A stretch of DNA of 64,000 nucleotides. Origin: Lichenostomus cassidix. Taxonomy: Eukaryota > Chordata > Aves > Passeriformes > Meliphagidae. The notes beneath the pieces were generated by a model. It was not told the origin of the DNA. It saw only the letters and a list, made by a program, of their open reading frames with translations, and made no database searches. Shown here in pieces: positions 53,001 through 64,000 of this stretch (the stretch's first letter is position 1; every line of letters starts with the position of its first letter). A program made the position numbers and the translations under genes. The stretch lies in assembly GCA_008360975.2 (NCBI GenBank), contig CM039211.1, positions 45,407,031 through 45,471,030 on the forward strand, in the 5' to 3' direction.

Positions 53001-55173
53001 GTAGTTAAATTATTTCTAATCTCATGCCAAAGCAAGTTGACATGGTGGAACTATATTTCAGACAATAGTTATGATTGAATTGTTGCCTTTAAGGTAAAGA
53101 AGACCAAACCCCGATTCATTGTTATAACTCAAACCAACTCATTATCTTCCCATACCTTTCAAAGACCATTAGTTATCATCTTGGTATGCAAATGTTTAAT
53201 TCTCATATAGCTTTTGTCATAAGAAAGAGAAAATAAACACATTTTATTTTGATGGCATAATGCAATAAAGCAGAGGTTGGTATATTTGTATTCAGAAATA
53301 TTTTTTAAATAATACTGCAGCCTATAAGTTTCTGATATGTTGAAAATAGTTTTAATAACTTTTTGTTGTTGTGTAATTATTCATCCACCTTTTCCCCAGA
53401 GAAATTTGAGATAGAAAAACATAAGTATGGGTGGCTTGCTGTCATAAACTGAAAAAAATTTACATAGCAGATAAGGTATATGGTTTTTTTTCTTCATGAT
53501 CTGACTTGTGAGACCATGAAATAAAATATTTTACATGCCTTAAGCATTAATTAATAATTTTTCAGAAGTATCTTCAGTTGTTTAAAATTCCTTCTGAAGA
53601 ACAATAGGGTATAGTGAAGTTAAATAAGAGCAGAAGATAAAAGGAGGAACCTTCCAGGAATGAGAAATCAAACTGGAAATCTCAGAATGAGTTCCCTGAT
53701 TTCACATTAACTATATAGAAGTTAACTGTCAAATTAGGTGTCTTCAACCTCCCTGGTTGTCTACAGGTTCACGTTTTCCTACTGCAAGATTTTTAAAACT
53801 TATGACAATGCATAAAAACATGTTACTTAAACCCTTCCAAAGCTTTGAAACCTTGAAACTTTCAATTGCTTTCAGCTTTTTGTTTTTGATGGAAGTTTTT
53901 ATCAGTCATTATTCTTTATATCTGTTCATAATTAAGTTTTGATTTTTAATTTAAAAGATTATACAACTGGATTATATTTGAGATGCAATTTGGTAGAGTT
54001 TGAGCAAATGTCAAATCTTCATATATTGGGAGCTGAACAGGCATACTTCCACAAGTTCACGTATGTAACCATCTGGATAAAAAATGTATACATTTCTATT
54101 TATATGTGTATACAAAAATATGGATATAAATAAAGTATAATTTCAGGCAAATTTTCAGGTTTTGGTTTTAGCTGTTCTAGCACTGGAACCTGTCACAAAG
54201 AACAGTTAAATCTACTGTTCTGTATTTCCAGTTCCCCTCTACATTCCAACTATGTCCCTGCTGTTGGCAATAGCAACAACAACAAAAGAATGCCTCAGTA
54301 AGATAAACTTACTGCACAGAAATTAAGGCAGAAATTGGAACAAATAACTAGGACAGAAGGCAACACAGACCAAGATCTTTTTTTCAGTTGTGACCTACTC
54401 ATAGGGGGTGTAAACAAACTGTTGAACCACAGTCTGTAGGAAGAGAACAATAGCAACTTGCTATAAATAATGAAAATAATATTACTGTTTCTTATTTTCA
54501 TCAAAGAAAATCTTTGCTGAATGTTGTATTCCACCAGTATGGGAAAAAAACCCACTATAAATGCAGTTAGCAAAAAGTTTAATTTCCACAAAATAGTAGA
54601 AAAAATTACCAAGCAGTTTGTAATTTATTTTCGTAGGTACTTTGAACAGACTCTGCAGTCAGCATAAAAAGGCATCATAAAGTTCTATTAAAAAGGATGT
54701 GCTTTTTATGGTTTACATTACTGTGCAGAAGATGTTTTCTTTCTTTTTCATTTGTACATTTATTTCCATTTCACCTCTTAAAGAAGCTGTTTGCAGTGAC
54801 TTAGCTGGCTATCATTCCTAAAATGTTCTAGGTTTCACTGTCTTTTATTCCAGGAATCAACAGAAGTTTAGTTCAGCTGGAAACAGAAAATGTACATCAT
54901 ATTAGCACTGGGCAGGTTAATTGATTTAGGCAAGTTAGATATTTCTTTCAATGTCACCATCAGATGAACCTGTTCATCATTTTCTTCCTTCTTTTTATTT
55001 GGTTCACCACACAGCCCAGAAAAGAACTTGCCCAAAATATTATTACTGTATCAAGGAAGCTGCCAACAGTCAAAGTAGGAAGGTCTACTACTGGGACTGA
55101 TAGTAGTAATCATTGCACAAAAAGACACTAAATTCATTAATTTATAGATAAATATATGGTAAAGAGTAAAACA

Positions 55174-55233
55174 GTGTTGTGTTGTTGTGTTGTGTGTGTT
55201 GTGTTGTGTTGTGTTGTGTTGTGTTGTGTTGTT
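55174..55233 (+). repeat. (GTGTT)n pentanucleotide microsatellite
   Basis: About twelve units of TGTTG/GTGTT, with interruptions (GTTGTTGTG, GTGTGTGTT) in the left half and a clean run of about seven units at the right end. Likely length-polymorphic. Confidence 0.95.
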
Positions 55234-56270
55234 AACCCATTAGACCTAAAGGGTCATATTTTGCTTTATTTTGCTATGCACTTTATTTTTAAAATGTCAT
55301 AGTCAAATATTTGATGAAAAAGGTGCTGTATATACAATACGAGGTGCTGAAAAATACACTTTTTGAATACTTATGTGTATGCATTGCTTTGAGATCTAAA
55401 GTATAGTTTAGTCAATGAAAGAAGAATGAACGTCAAAGCATAGGCTTCAAGGTTTTTGGAAACGTATCTGTCAGGGAGAAAAAAACAATGAGGTCCTTTC
55501 TTTTCGTCAACTATCTCTACATATAAGAACGCGTTTTGGTTAACAGAGAAGCATCTGTGAGGCAGAAGTAAACAATCATTGCAATCTTATATCTAAAATA
55601 TATCCCAGCAGAAGTTGTGCTGAAAAATACTGAAAAATAAAGTAATCTTCCTTTGTGAGCAGAGTTAGGAAACAGCTCAGTCATTTCATTAAGTGTATGC
55701 TTTGATTATGTAATGAACATCAGATCTGCTGTATGGGTATATTCTGTTGAATATATTATGGGTGTAGATTGGAGAAGTTTAGGGGAGTTTACACTTTGAA
55801 ATTATAAGTTGAAACATGTCTACTTTATTGAATGCAGACATTTTTATTTTTAGTATAAAAGCATTCATTGAAGAGATATTCAGTTGTAATTTTTATTATT
55901 CTTCAGCTCCTGCTTTTCCAGCATGAAGGTTTTACATGCTGCTGTTTATAATTACACAAAACACAAAATTCAGACAAAAAATTCATGTTTTCATCTACAA
56001 AAAAATGCTAAAAAGAATCTTAGTAATCAAATGCACTGCAGGTGAAAAGCAAATACAATTACATATGAGTAGGCCACAATAGAGTTGTACTGCCAAGACA
56101 ACGGGAAGTAAATGGAAACGCGTGTCATAGTGCCAATAACAGACTCTATAATTTATGTAGAATACACCATTCTGCAATCTTTGCAAAGAACTACACTAAA
56201 ACTGACAGTAGGTAGCAAGATAAAACTTTCCCTCACTAATACGTTCCCTGAACTAAAATCCTATTTTGAT

Positions 56271-56972
56271 TTAATGGGTTTTGGAACCAGCAAATGATAC
56301 CATATATTCCCTGGCTGTGGGGTGGCAGGAATTTTCTCTGAGTATAACACCAAACCCAAGAATATTTTCTTTAACAATACGTGGATTTGTAGAACATTTT
56401 TTGTCTTTTTTTATTTTTTCTCTATCACAGTATGTAAAGAAAGCATGTATCACTAGGATTAAGGAGAAAGCTTGCTTTAAAATATGTATTCCTTTAAAGG
56501 TTATGCTTGGAAGTTTTCTTAACTGGCACTGTCGGTGTGAACACCCAGAGTTCACTTGATTCTCTCCAGATTTTTTCTTTTCACGTACACAAGAGGGACA
56601 GAATCCTCTTGACTCTCTCATGGGTAAAAAATCAGAGGCAGAGGTTTTGGAGAAGAAGGAATTAAGGCACATCTATTTTGGCAGTGCAGCCTGTAACACC
56701 CACTTTCTACTCTTTGGAGGAGCATATACAGGGCACCTATCTGCTCTGAGATGAGTCAAAATGACAGCTGACCACCTTGGCTTTTTCAGATTAGGGTGTG
56801 TGGGGATCAGAAGCATCCATTCCTTTGCCTGTCTTTGGGGAGCAGCCATGCTTGCTACTCCCATAGAGAAACATATTTTCATTGAATAATAAAAGAGGTA
56901 ATAAAAGTAGAAGCATTTTTTTTTCACAATAATATTCTTATGAATTTCTATTATGTCCATAAACAGGAACAT
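56271..56972 (-). other. Nearly open 234-codon frame with one stop, unidentified
   Basis: Two open stretches (56972-56673 and 56672-56271) are in the same frame and separated by a single TAG. The middle part, with APQRQAKEWMLLIPTHPNLK, is less A+T-biased than the ends, which are Phe/Tyr/Lys-rich. I recognise no domain. It could be a decayed pseudogene or repeat remnant, but one such run in 64 kb is not far from chance. Confidence 0.15.
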
Positions 56973-58366
56973 TAATATGGTTTGCTGGGTTAAACAAATA
57001 AACTTTTGCTTAAGGCATTAACTTGATTTTACAAAAATATCAATACATAATTCTATTATCATTGGAGAGAAAAATAATATGGTTGTACTTGGTGTTCTTT
57101 GTGAATACTCATCCACAGAAGTAGCAAACACAGAGATAAATAATTTACAATTGAAGCAAGAAAAATGTATTAACATATTTTTAAGGAATTCTATGTTTCT
57201 AATGTATCTATTCTAAGATGGTTGAGCTCCACATTTCTATTTCTGGCTATTTCTGCTTTATGACACCTCATTTTGGCAACATGATGTAACGTTAGTTGAA
57301 GTATTAAGTTTTGACATAATTCATATATGCATTTTCAGAATGATGTGTTTGAAAGAAAGCAAATCTGCTCACCTACTGAAGTAGGCTGTATTTATAAAAT
57401 CCAAAAACATAAACATGATGACTTTTAGGCACATCCTTGGAAGCTGAAGAGAGGATAGAGCTGACTGTTAGGCTAGATATATGCTGTGCAGGCCAGTGGT
57501 TCACTCAAGCCACCTATAAATAGCCGTATTTAAAGAAAAACTAAATCAGGCTGTAAGTCAAATCAAGATGTCTGTACATTTCCACAAGATAGTCAAGAGT
57601 AGGGCAAAACAGAGAGCCATTACAAATTTTTGAATTAATGCTTAGTGCATATGGGCCACTAATGAAACTGCTTCTAAGATGTATGAAAAACACAGTCAGA
57701 AGATAAATCAGTATTTCATTCATTAATTATTACAAGAACTCTATTACTAATCAGAACAGATGTACTGAGGAAATGTAACTGAAGACAACTTCCATAAGAA
57801 CATTGCTTACCAAATTCAGAATGCCTTTTACCATTTAACCACAGCTAACGCATTTTCAAGATCAAGCCAAGGTCATAGGTACCTAGCTGTTTGATCAAAC
57901 AGATTGAATGTCACCAGCATTCTGTTAACATTATCCTTCAAAAGTCAGTGAAGCTCCCACAACTCCTTTCTAATAGGGAATAAATCTATTAGGAAACAAA
58001 TCACACCTTCTAGTAAATTACCCAACTTCTCTGTAAGCATTCCTAAATTTGTTACCTTTTAGCTTTTTGTGTTTCATTCTTAGCAGAAAAGGAGAACAAG
58101 AAATAGCTGATGAATGGTGCAGTGATTCTTCAGTTTGGTCTCCTCTGGGAAGAAGGTTGATGTTGATAGAGTGTGTGCTGTCTAGTAAAATCATGTTTCA
58201 TTATTGAATTCATATATGATCACAATTTCAGTAATTCAGGAGAAGGCTAAGACATATTTTGCTGTTGATTTGATTGGCATTAATGTCGGGTCAAGAGGAG
58301 AGCAAGTTTAACTTCAAAATTATGTAAAACTTGGCTGAATAGTCACACAGGTGCTAGCTATTCTTG

Positions 58367-58382
58367 CAAAAAAAAAAAAAAG
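58367..58382 (+). repeat. Poly(A) run
   Basis: About 14 A followed by GAAAAG. No upstream retrotransposon body was recognised. Confidence 0.75.
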
Positions 58383-61300
58383 AAAAGTAGGTGTTCTTTA
58401 GCAGAAAAAAACTTTTTCCTAATTGTTTTTTATTGATTTCTGGGCTTAGGAGTTAAACATCGTAAAGAATTGGCTTCTTTTAAGATCATGAGCAAGATAA
58501 TTTACAGACCTTAATAAATATTTAGGTTTCTATTTAAATTTGTCATAAAAACACTCAAGTAAATAAGCAGAATAAATGGTGTAGCATAAATTAGATGCTA
58601 AAAATTCTTCCATGTTCAGTCATTAAAATGACACTGATACATCTATATATATATACATATGCAGACATTATTAATGCCATGCATGTTTTTGTTACTTGAT
58701 TTGGATAAACTGCTGTGATTCTATTCAAAGCTTCTGCTATTTACTCAACTTGAAACTACCAACTACTACCAACTTGAATGAGTGTTATTATGTCATTTGG
58801 CATTACATTTTTAATTAAGAAAATCTATCTATCTGATTTATTGTATCTCCCTATGTAGTTTCTGATAAATATTATCTGTGAGATCTCAGAAGGTCTTTGC
58901 TTGTATTAGAGCTTTAAAAACCACTGAGATACAGGAAATCAAAATTCAAGTTTCTCCCATCTGGAGTGAAAGCGAAAACCCACCTTAGAAGTGATCAGGG
59001 CATTAATTACTAAACTGTCTCATGTCCACAATGCATAGCTGGCTTTCACTACAATGACACTGTGAAACTGCAAAAGAATTTTTCTAGTTTTCTGACTTCA
59101 AAATTCCTTCTTCTGATAAAGATTTCATTGACACTGATCATTTCTGGATAAAAGAATATAATTTGTCTAAAGTCCTGACCAACGACACTTAGCATCACAT
59201 GAATTCTGATCCTATCCCTGCCATTTATCTGATAGGTAAGTGATAGGTCGCTGGGTTTTTCTCTTCTCTTTCCCTTCCTTGTGTTTTATTTTTTCCAGTA
59301 TAAGAGTCAGCATCCTTTAGCATTGAGCTAGTGATTATTGATTTGAGATCATCACTAAAATCCTTAAGAGCTGCAGCATTATAAACTCCATTAGAAACAC
59401 AGCTTTATATCACCAGCATAGCAGAACTCATCTTTCCTATAAGAATTTTTGAGCAGGAAGATTGTATAAAAGGTAAAAAAATAAAAGGAGTGTTCTTAAT
59501 TTTATACCATCTTTCATATAATCTACTTAGTGATACATCATGTTAAAACCTGTTCCTTTGTTGAGTCATTGCACTGTTTGAGACAGAGACTACAGCTGCT
59601 GCAACTGTTGGCTCACCTTTTGCTCCACAAAGCAGTGTATTTTGTATTCTATTAAAAAGAATGACTACACAGCAAAGAAAAATTCTGACTAACTCTAAGG
59701 CAGATACAGCCTTCCAGATAAAAACAAAAAGGATATTATGTTACATCTTTGTCAGGTATGAAGCAGTGTGGTTGCACAGGAGAATCTCCTGCATTTCATG
59801 TTCTGCAGCAGTTCACGTGCTAGCAGCCTAGATGTAGACTTTGTTATCATCCATTACCCATACAAAAACATACAAAACCAATTGTTTACAACAAGTGAAA
59901 TGGAATGACTCTCATCACATGTGTACTCCTTGCAACAACAAAATCTCACATTTGGGATACTTTACCTAAAAATATATTAATTGTAATTTAACAATCTATA
60001 GTGTATGAGCAGCAAGAATGGCTGCTAAGAAGTGAAGGTAGGACAGGAGCAAGTAGTGACAAAAGGACAATGTCTGTAAGGTCAAGGGCAGAGTTCTACA
60101 ATATCAAAATGAGAAGAGCAAAGCAGGACTGGTGACAATCTAGTGCTTATCAGTTCTGTAAAGACAGAGAATATCCAATGTCAAGCCTCAAAATAATTCA
60201 TCCTTCTGTGTCAATTCAGATTGACAGAGCACGTGATCAGGCACACCTTCAATACAGCTCAGGCAAGGCCCAAGAATAATGGTCTGAGCTTGAGAGCAGC
60301 TCCTGCAGTGAGGGAGCACCTACTGCCTCTTTCACACGTAGCAATTTCTCAGCAGCAGGAGTCCAGTGTAAAGTGCTGCACTGTATCAGAGGTGTCTCGA
60401 TGAGTAAGCAGTTTTAGTGTCCTAAAAGGGTCCTGACAATTGGCTTGTCCAATCACACTGTCTTTTTTCTAGGGTTTTAAACAGAGCTATCTTGTCAGAA
60501 TTAAACAGAATTCACACAAAATAGTATTTAATTAAATAGGTAGCTAGCTAAACATTATTTTAGATTGTGTATTTTGTAGCCAAGGCCTCACATCTCACAC
60601 CTGTCTACTCCAATAATTTTAGTAATCTTGTTTTTCCAGGTAAAGCTTTGTACATGGTCTGTAAATGGAAGGAAGATTGAGAGAGAGGATGATGAAGATA
60701 CTGAAAAATAGTCAAGCAAGTGTGACAGCACAATCTAAAATTTGTGTGCAATGAATATTTAGTTAATACTGACTTTAATGAAAAGCAAAACCATTTTATA
60801 ATCTGCAAATAGGACCTTACCACTATTTTTCTTTCTGTTCTCTTTAATCATGGATCAAAATATTTAATCTAAAATGCACCCAGGGTGCTTCTTTCTAATC
60901 GTTAAGTCATTTCAGTAAAATCTGTTGGTAGAAACAGAGGTTTAGAATCTTGAGCTCCTTGGAAATATGCTTGTTATTTTTATCCACAGCTGACGTGCTA
61001 GGGAAGAAGAGCAATTTTGTTTACTCCCAGGTGGTTTAAATTTGATTTGAACTCATAGCTGAGTTTAAGCTGATGAACAGCTTTTTATTGAACATGAATA
61101 AATTGAGAAATTCAGATTAGTCAGCCACTTTTTCGTCATAATTTAAATTCCAGAGAAGATGCATTTAGCAAAAATAGAGCAGAAAGGTGTGTGCAATTGA
61201 TGAATTGTACCTGATGACTAGCTGACTTAATAAAATCCTTAATGAATTTACTGCTGTTCTAGGTCTTTCCGGTATTGGTGTTCCTATGAAAAAGAATTTG

Positions 61301-61979
61301 CACAAAACGAAAGGAGAGTAACTGACATCAAAGATAAAAACAAATGAATGCATGGACCAAACCATATGCAGACCAATATAAAGTACATTCGTTTATGCAA
61401 ACATACACAACAGCTTCTTCTCACAGACTAAATATCCTATAACAAACATTTTGTTCATGTATAAAAAAGAAAAATTTCAACTGACTAATATGTTTTTTCA
61501 TAACTCATACGGTCTTTTGAGCACCTTGTCAGCATTCAGTTCTACTTCAAAGTCTGAAACCCTGTATTACGAAAGGAATGTAACCCTAGCAATCCCTCCA
61601 GGAATCAAGTAGAATTACTTCAGCATAAAAATATCAGAAGATGGCTGCCTGTTGACAGGTAAAACAAAAGCAAAATAAAAATTAAGCACAGAGTTTCAGT
61701 TATGTATTTTTTTTCCTGAAAAAATGCTGAGTGTTCTTCTTCTGAAGAAAAGGTTTTGTGTAGATTTTTTAATATAGGTACATAGACATAAATTTGCATA
61801 CATATAAATATGTATGTATGTTTGTGCTCATTTGGAAAATGCTTTGAGACCAAAAGATAAGAATAGCTACATATTACTATCTTAATCTGTCCAGGCACCT
61901 ACATAACAGTGACATTTCTTTCTCATAAGAATGACAAATTGTGTGATTCTGCTGTCTCGACAAAGAAGGAAATTACTAA

Positions 61980-61984
61980 AAGAG
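61980..61984. repeat. Target-site duplication, left copy (AAGAG)
   Basis: AAGAG is identical to 62595-62599. Five bases is typical of ERVL (class III) integrations. Confidence 0.8.
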
Positions 61985-62108
61985 TGTCATGGTTTAACCT
62001 GGCAGGCAGGTAAACACCACACAGCTGCTCATTCACTACCCCCTGGTTCCCAGTTGGATGGGGGAAAGAATTGGAAAAAAAAAATATAATGGGCAAAGAT
62101 TAAGACTG

Positions 62109-62114
62109 TTTAAT
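62109..62114 (-). terminator. Poly(A) signal of the ERVL LTR
   Basis: ATTAAA on the minus strand within CCTATTAAACAGTC, at the position conserved in this LTR family. Confidence 0.55.
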
Positions 62115-62129
62115 AGGAAAAGGAAGGGA

Positions 62130-62190
62130 AAACAATAATAATAGCAATAATGTAGCAGCAATAATAATAATAATAACAAGAAGAATAATT
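62130..62190 (+). repeat. (AAT)n patch inside the ERVL LTR
   Basis: ATA/AAT triplets with GCA interruptions. It is part of the LTR consensus that has expanded or decayed by slippage. Confidence 0.85.
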
Positions 62191-62294
62191 ACAAAAGTAA
62201 TCAAAACAAGGGATGTATACTGACATTTCTTACCACCCACGCTGATGCCTAGCCAATTCCTCAGCAACAGCTCTCCTACCAGCTTTTCCCCTGG

Positions 62295-62300
62295 TTTATA
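62295..62300 (-). promoter_or_regulatory. TATA box of the ERVL LTR
   Basis: TATAAA on the minus strand in CATATAAACCAGGGG, the conserved promoter position in this LTR. Transcription from it would run toward lower coordinates. Confidence 0.6.
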
Positions 62301-62599
62301 TGCTGTGCATGACACTATATGTTGTGATATATCCCTGTGCTCACTTGGAGTCATCTGTCCTGGTCATGTCTCCTCTCAGCTTCTTGTGTTCTCCCAGTCT
62401 CTTTGGTGTGAGGGTTGGTGGAGGGTTGGTCATAGACTGGTGTGTGGAAAGTCCTTGCCTTGTGGTAAGCACTATTTATTGGCAACTCAAACATCAGTGG
62501 GTTATCAGCATTATTCTCATCCTAAATCAAAAATGCAGTATTTTATCAGCTACTAGGAAGAAAAATAACTCTATCCAGCCAAACACAGGATGCCAAGAG

Positions 62600-64000
62600 A
62601 GGAAATATTGGAAAGACTCCCCTTATATTTAGTGGAAAGTGGTTAGAGACCATTAAAGATTCCAGTGTGGCTTTTGGAGAATTGGTGGTAGACCTTTGCA
62701 TTGAGTTCTGTGAAAACAGATTAAGCTGATAGTCTATTGAAGGATGCAGAGCTGGGGCAGGTTGGGGGGTGTTGGGTGTCTGTTTGATACATGAAAATTC
62801 TCTGTACTGAAAAAAGATTACATCTTGAAAAAAGATAGCTCAATAATTTCCAAATTTCAGAAAACAGCAGCTTATCAGTTGAGGTGTTTTCTTATATAGA
62901 TTTCCCTAAATAATTTTTTGTATTAAGTTCTTATAAATATTGAGTACATTGGTAATTAATATTTGTCTACATTATATATCAGTGCGATCTATTGTAAATA
63001 TGTTATATACTTTTATTACTTCTCTATTTTGTACACAGAAATATTACCCAGAAGTTGGAATAATCTTAAAATAAAATGAGAAAAATCTGCAAAGCAATCA
63101 CAGGAGCTTTGTAAACCCAAGAGATAACTGTGGCCCTCTAATAAATAATGCCATCTGTTTTCTATTTAGCTAATGCATTTATGAATTCTACTGGTTTCTT
63201 ATTATTTGGTAGTTAGTAATAAATTATTGCAACATTTAATTGAAAAAACACTTGGTTTACGCCTTCATTTAGGAGAGTAATCTTTCAACATCTGACTGCA
63301 TAGCTACTCAGTGTGATAGGCAAATTTTCATTTGCAAGGATTACATGCAAATCAATTTATTTGCATCCATAGTCCACTAATCTGCTTCTAAATTTATTCA
63401 TGCATAATAATAAAGTGATAAATTGATACCTTTAAGTTTGTTCTAAAGTTGAACACGTGCCACTTAGCTCTATTTCTAAGTACACTTTTTTCCTCCTTCT
63501 TAGTTCTCTTATAAACAGAGTGGTACATGTATTTGGAAGTTAGTGGTCCCATAATGGACAAAATGCATGTTGGAAATTATTTGCTGGTATAATAATGTGC
63601 TTTTGAAAATACTCTTGTCAATGAAAATAAAAAAAATAATGAGGTAGAATTAATCTAGATGGTCGCACAGCTGTTTTGAGGCATGTTTGGATTAGTTTAG
63701 TGTTATCAACAAGTGTAGGCAAATCGGTGCAGTGACACTCTTTGCAAGCTGTTTGACTAAATATCCAGTTGAGAAGAGTGCGGCTGGAATTCAAATAAAT
63801 ATATAACCAAACATTTTTTCATATTTCTGGTTTGTGCTCCTAAACACAGAAAAAAACTGACGTTCATCTATGGAAAATTTTGAATAGTATTCAATTGAAA
63901 AAAGAGTAGTAATTACATGATGAGGGATATTTTGCACAGGGAAATACAATAAAGTCTTATTCAATCTTCTGCCTTTTCCCTAGCATAGGTAAATTTTGTG
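62600..64000. other. A+T-rich non-coding DNA with a POU-site cluster
   Basis: No gene or mobile element was recognised. The notable feature is the group of octamer-like sites at 63320-63366. Confidence 0.55.
63320..63366. promoter_or_regulatory. Four octamer-like POU sites in 47 bp
   Basis: GCAAAT (63320-63325) and ATTTGCA (63330-63336) form one inverted pair. A perfect octamer ATGCAAAT (63345-63352) and its exact inverse ATTTGCAT (63359-63366) form a second pair with a 6-bp spacer. ATGCATAAT follows at 63400. The octamer is the standard binding site of POU-domain factors (Oct/Brn families). The arrangement suggests an enhancer; function is inferred. Confidence 0.4.

Larger units (their letters stand above)
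53171..61979. other. A+T-rich non-coding DNA, no gene seen
   Basis: About 8.8 kb. It contains the pentanucleotide repeat at 55174, a near-open minus frame at 56271-56972 and a poly(A) run at 58367. The remaining open frames have about 105 codons or fewer and no recognisable family. Confidence 0.55.
61985..62594 (-). mobile_element. ERVL-type solo LTR (avian class III)
   Basis: The + strand starts TGTCATGGTTTAACC and shows the well-known antisense landmarks of the abundant avian ERVL LTR: CCAGTTGGATGGGGGA, GTTTAATAG, an (AAT)n patch, CAGCTTCTTGTG, CATCAG-GTTATCA and AGCTACTAGGAAGAAAA-TAACTCTATCC near the far end. In LTR sense (minus) there is a TATAAA box at 62295-62300 and ATTAAA at 62109-62114 as poly(A) signal. 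The 5-bp duplication AAGAG flanks it, and no internal sequence is present, so it is a solo LTR of 610 bp. The terminal CA of the consensus has mutated at 62590-62594. Confidence 0.93.

Noticed and set aside
57876..57902. Two adjacent palindromes, TAGGTACCTA and CTGTTTGATCAAACAG
   Set aside because: A 16-bp perfect palindrome is expected about once in a window this size; no function is indicated.
62245..62632. Two + strand frames of 103 and 110 codons
   Set aside because: They are antisense to the ERVL LTR and have no protein-like features.
1..64000. Search for CRISPR arrays, operons, tRNA or rRNA genes
   Set aside because: No regularly spaced repeats, no prokaryotic gene density and no cloverleaf or rRNA landmarks were seen; the window is vertebrate non-coding DNA.

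Overview
This window looks like a gene-poor, A+T-rich (about two thirds A+T by eye) stretch of a bird chromosome, with no complete host protein-coding gene that I can recognise. The bird assignment rests on the mobile elements: two CR1 LINE fragments with the typical avian 3' end read in antisense, a solo LTR of the well-known avian ERVL type, and two nested LTRs with class II (ERVK-like) features. The open frames of 60-130 codons scattered through the window are about what chance gives at this base composition. No tRNA, rRNA, CpG-island promoter or CRISPR array was seen.

Layout: 1-28.2 kb is unique-looking A+T-rich DNA with simple repeats, a striking 36-bp-arm hairpin (2845-2933), a weak exon-like segment (5046-5187) and a 370-bp G/T-only tract with ten GGTTTT units (23745-24120). 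An old CR1 copy lies at 28270-29870 and a better preserved 2.2-kb CR1 copy at 31869-34040; both are 5'-truncated, on the minus strand and inactivated. From 34 to 51.8 kb the DNA is again non-repetitive, with two strong matches to the CTCF motif (37044-37057 and 41239-41255, same orientation) and a small homeodomain-site cluster. At 51853-53000 a 500-bp solo LTR with a perfect 6-bp target duplication sits inside an older LTR that still has its polypurine tract and some 3' internal sequence. From 53.2 to 62 kb there is a pentanucleotide microsatellite (55174-55233) and a 700-bp nearly open minus-strand frame (56271-56972). A 610-bp ERVL solo LTR with a 5-bp target duplication lies at 61985-62594. 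A cluster of four octamer-like POU sites (63320-63366) closes the window.

All five mobile elements are on the minus strand. The likely interpretation is a gene desert or a very large intron carrying possible regulatory elements and a nested retroviral insertion history. I found no convincing new gene system. The best leads are the hairpin, the nested LTR pair, the POU-octamer cluster and the CTCF-like pair.
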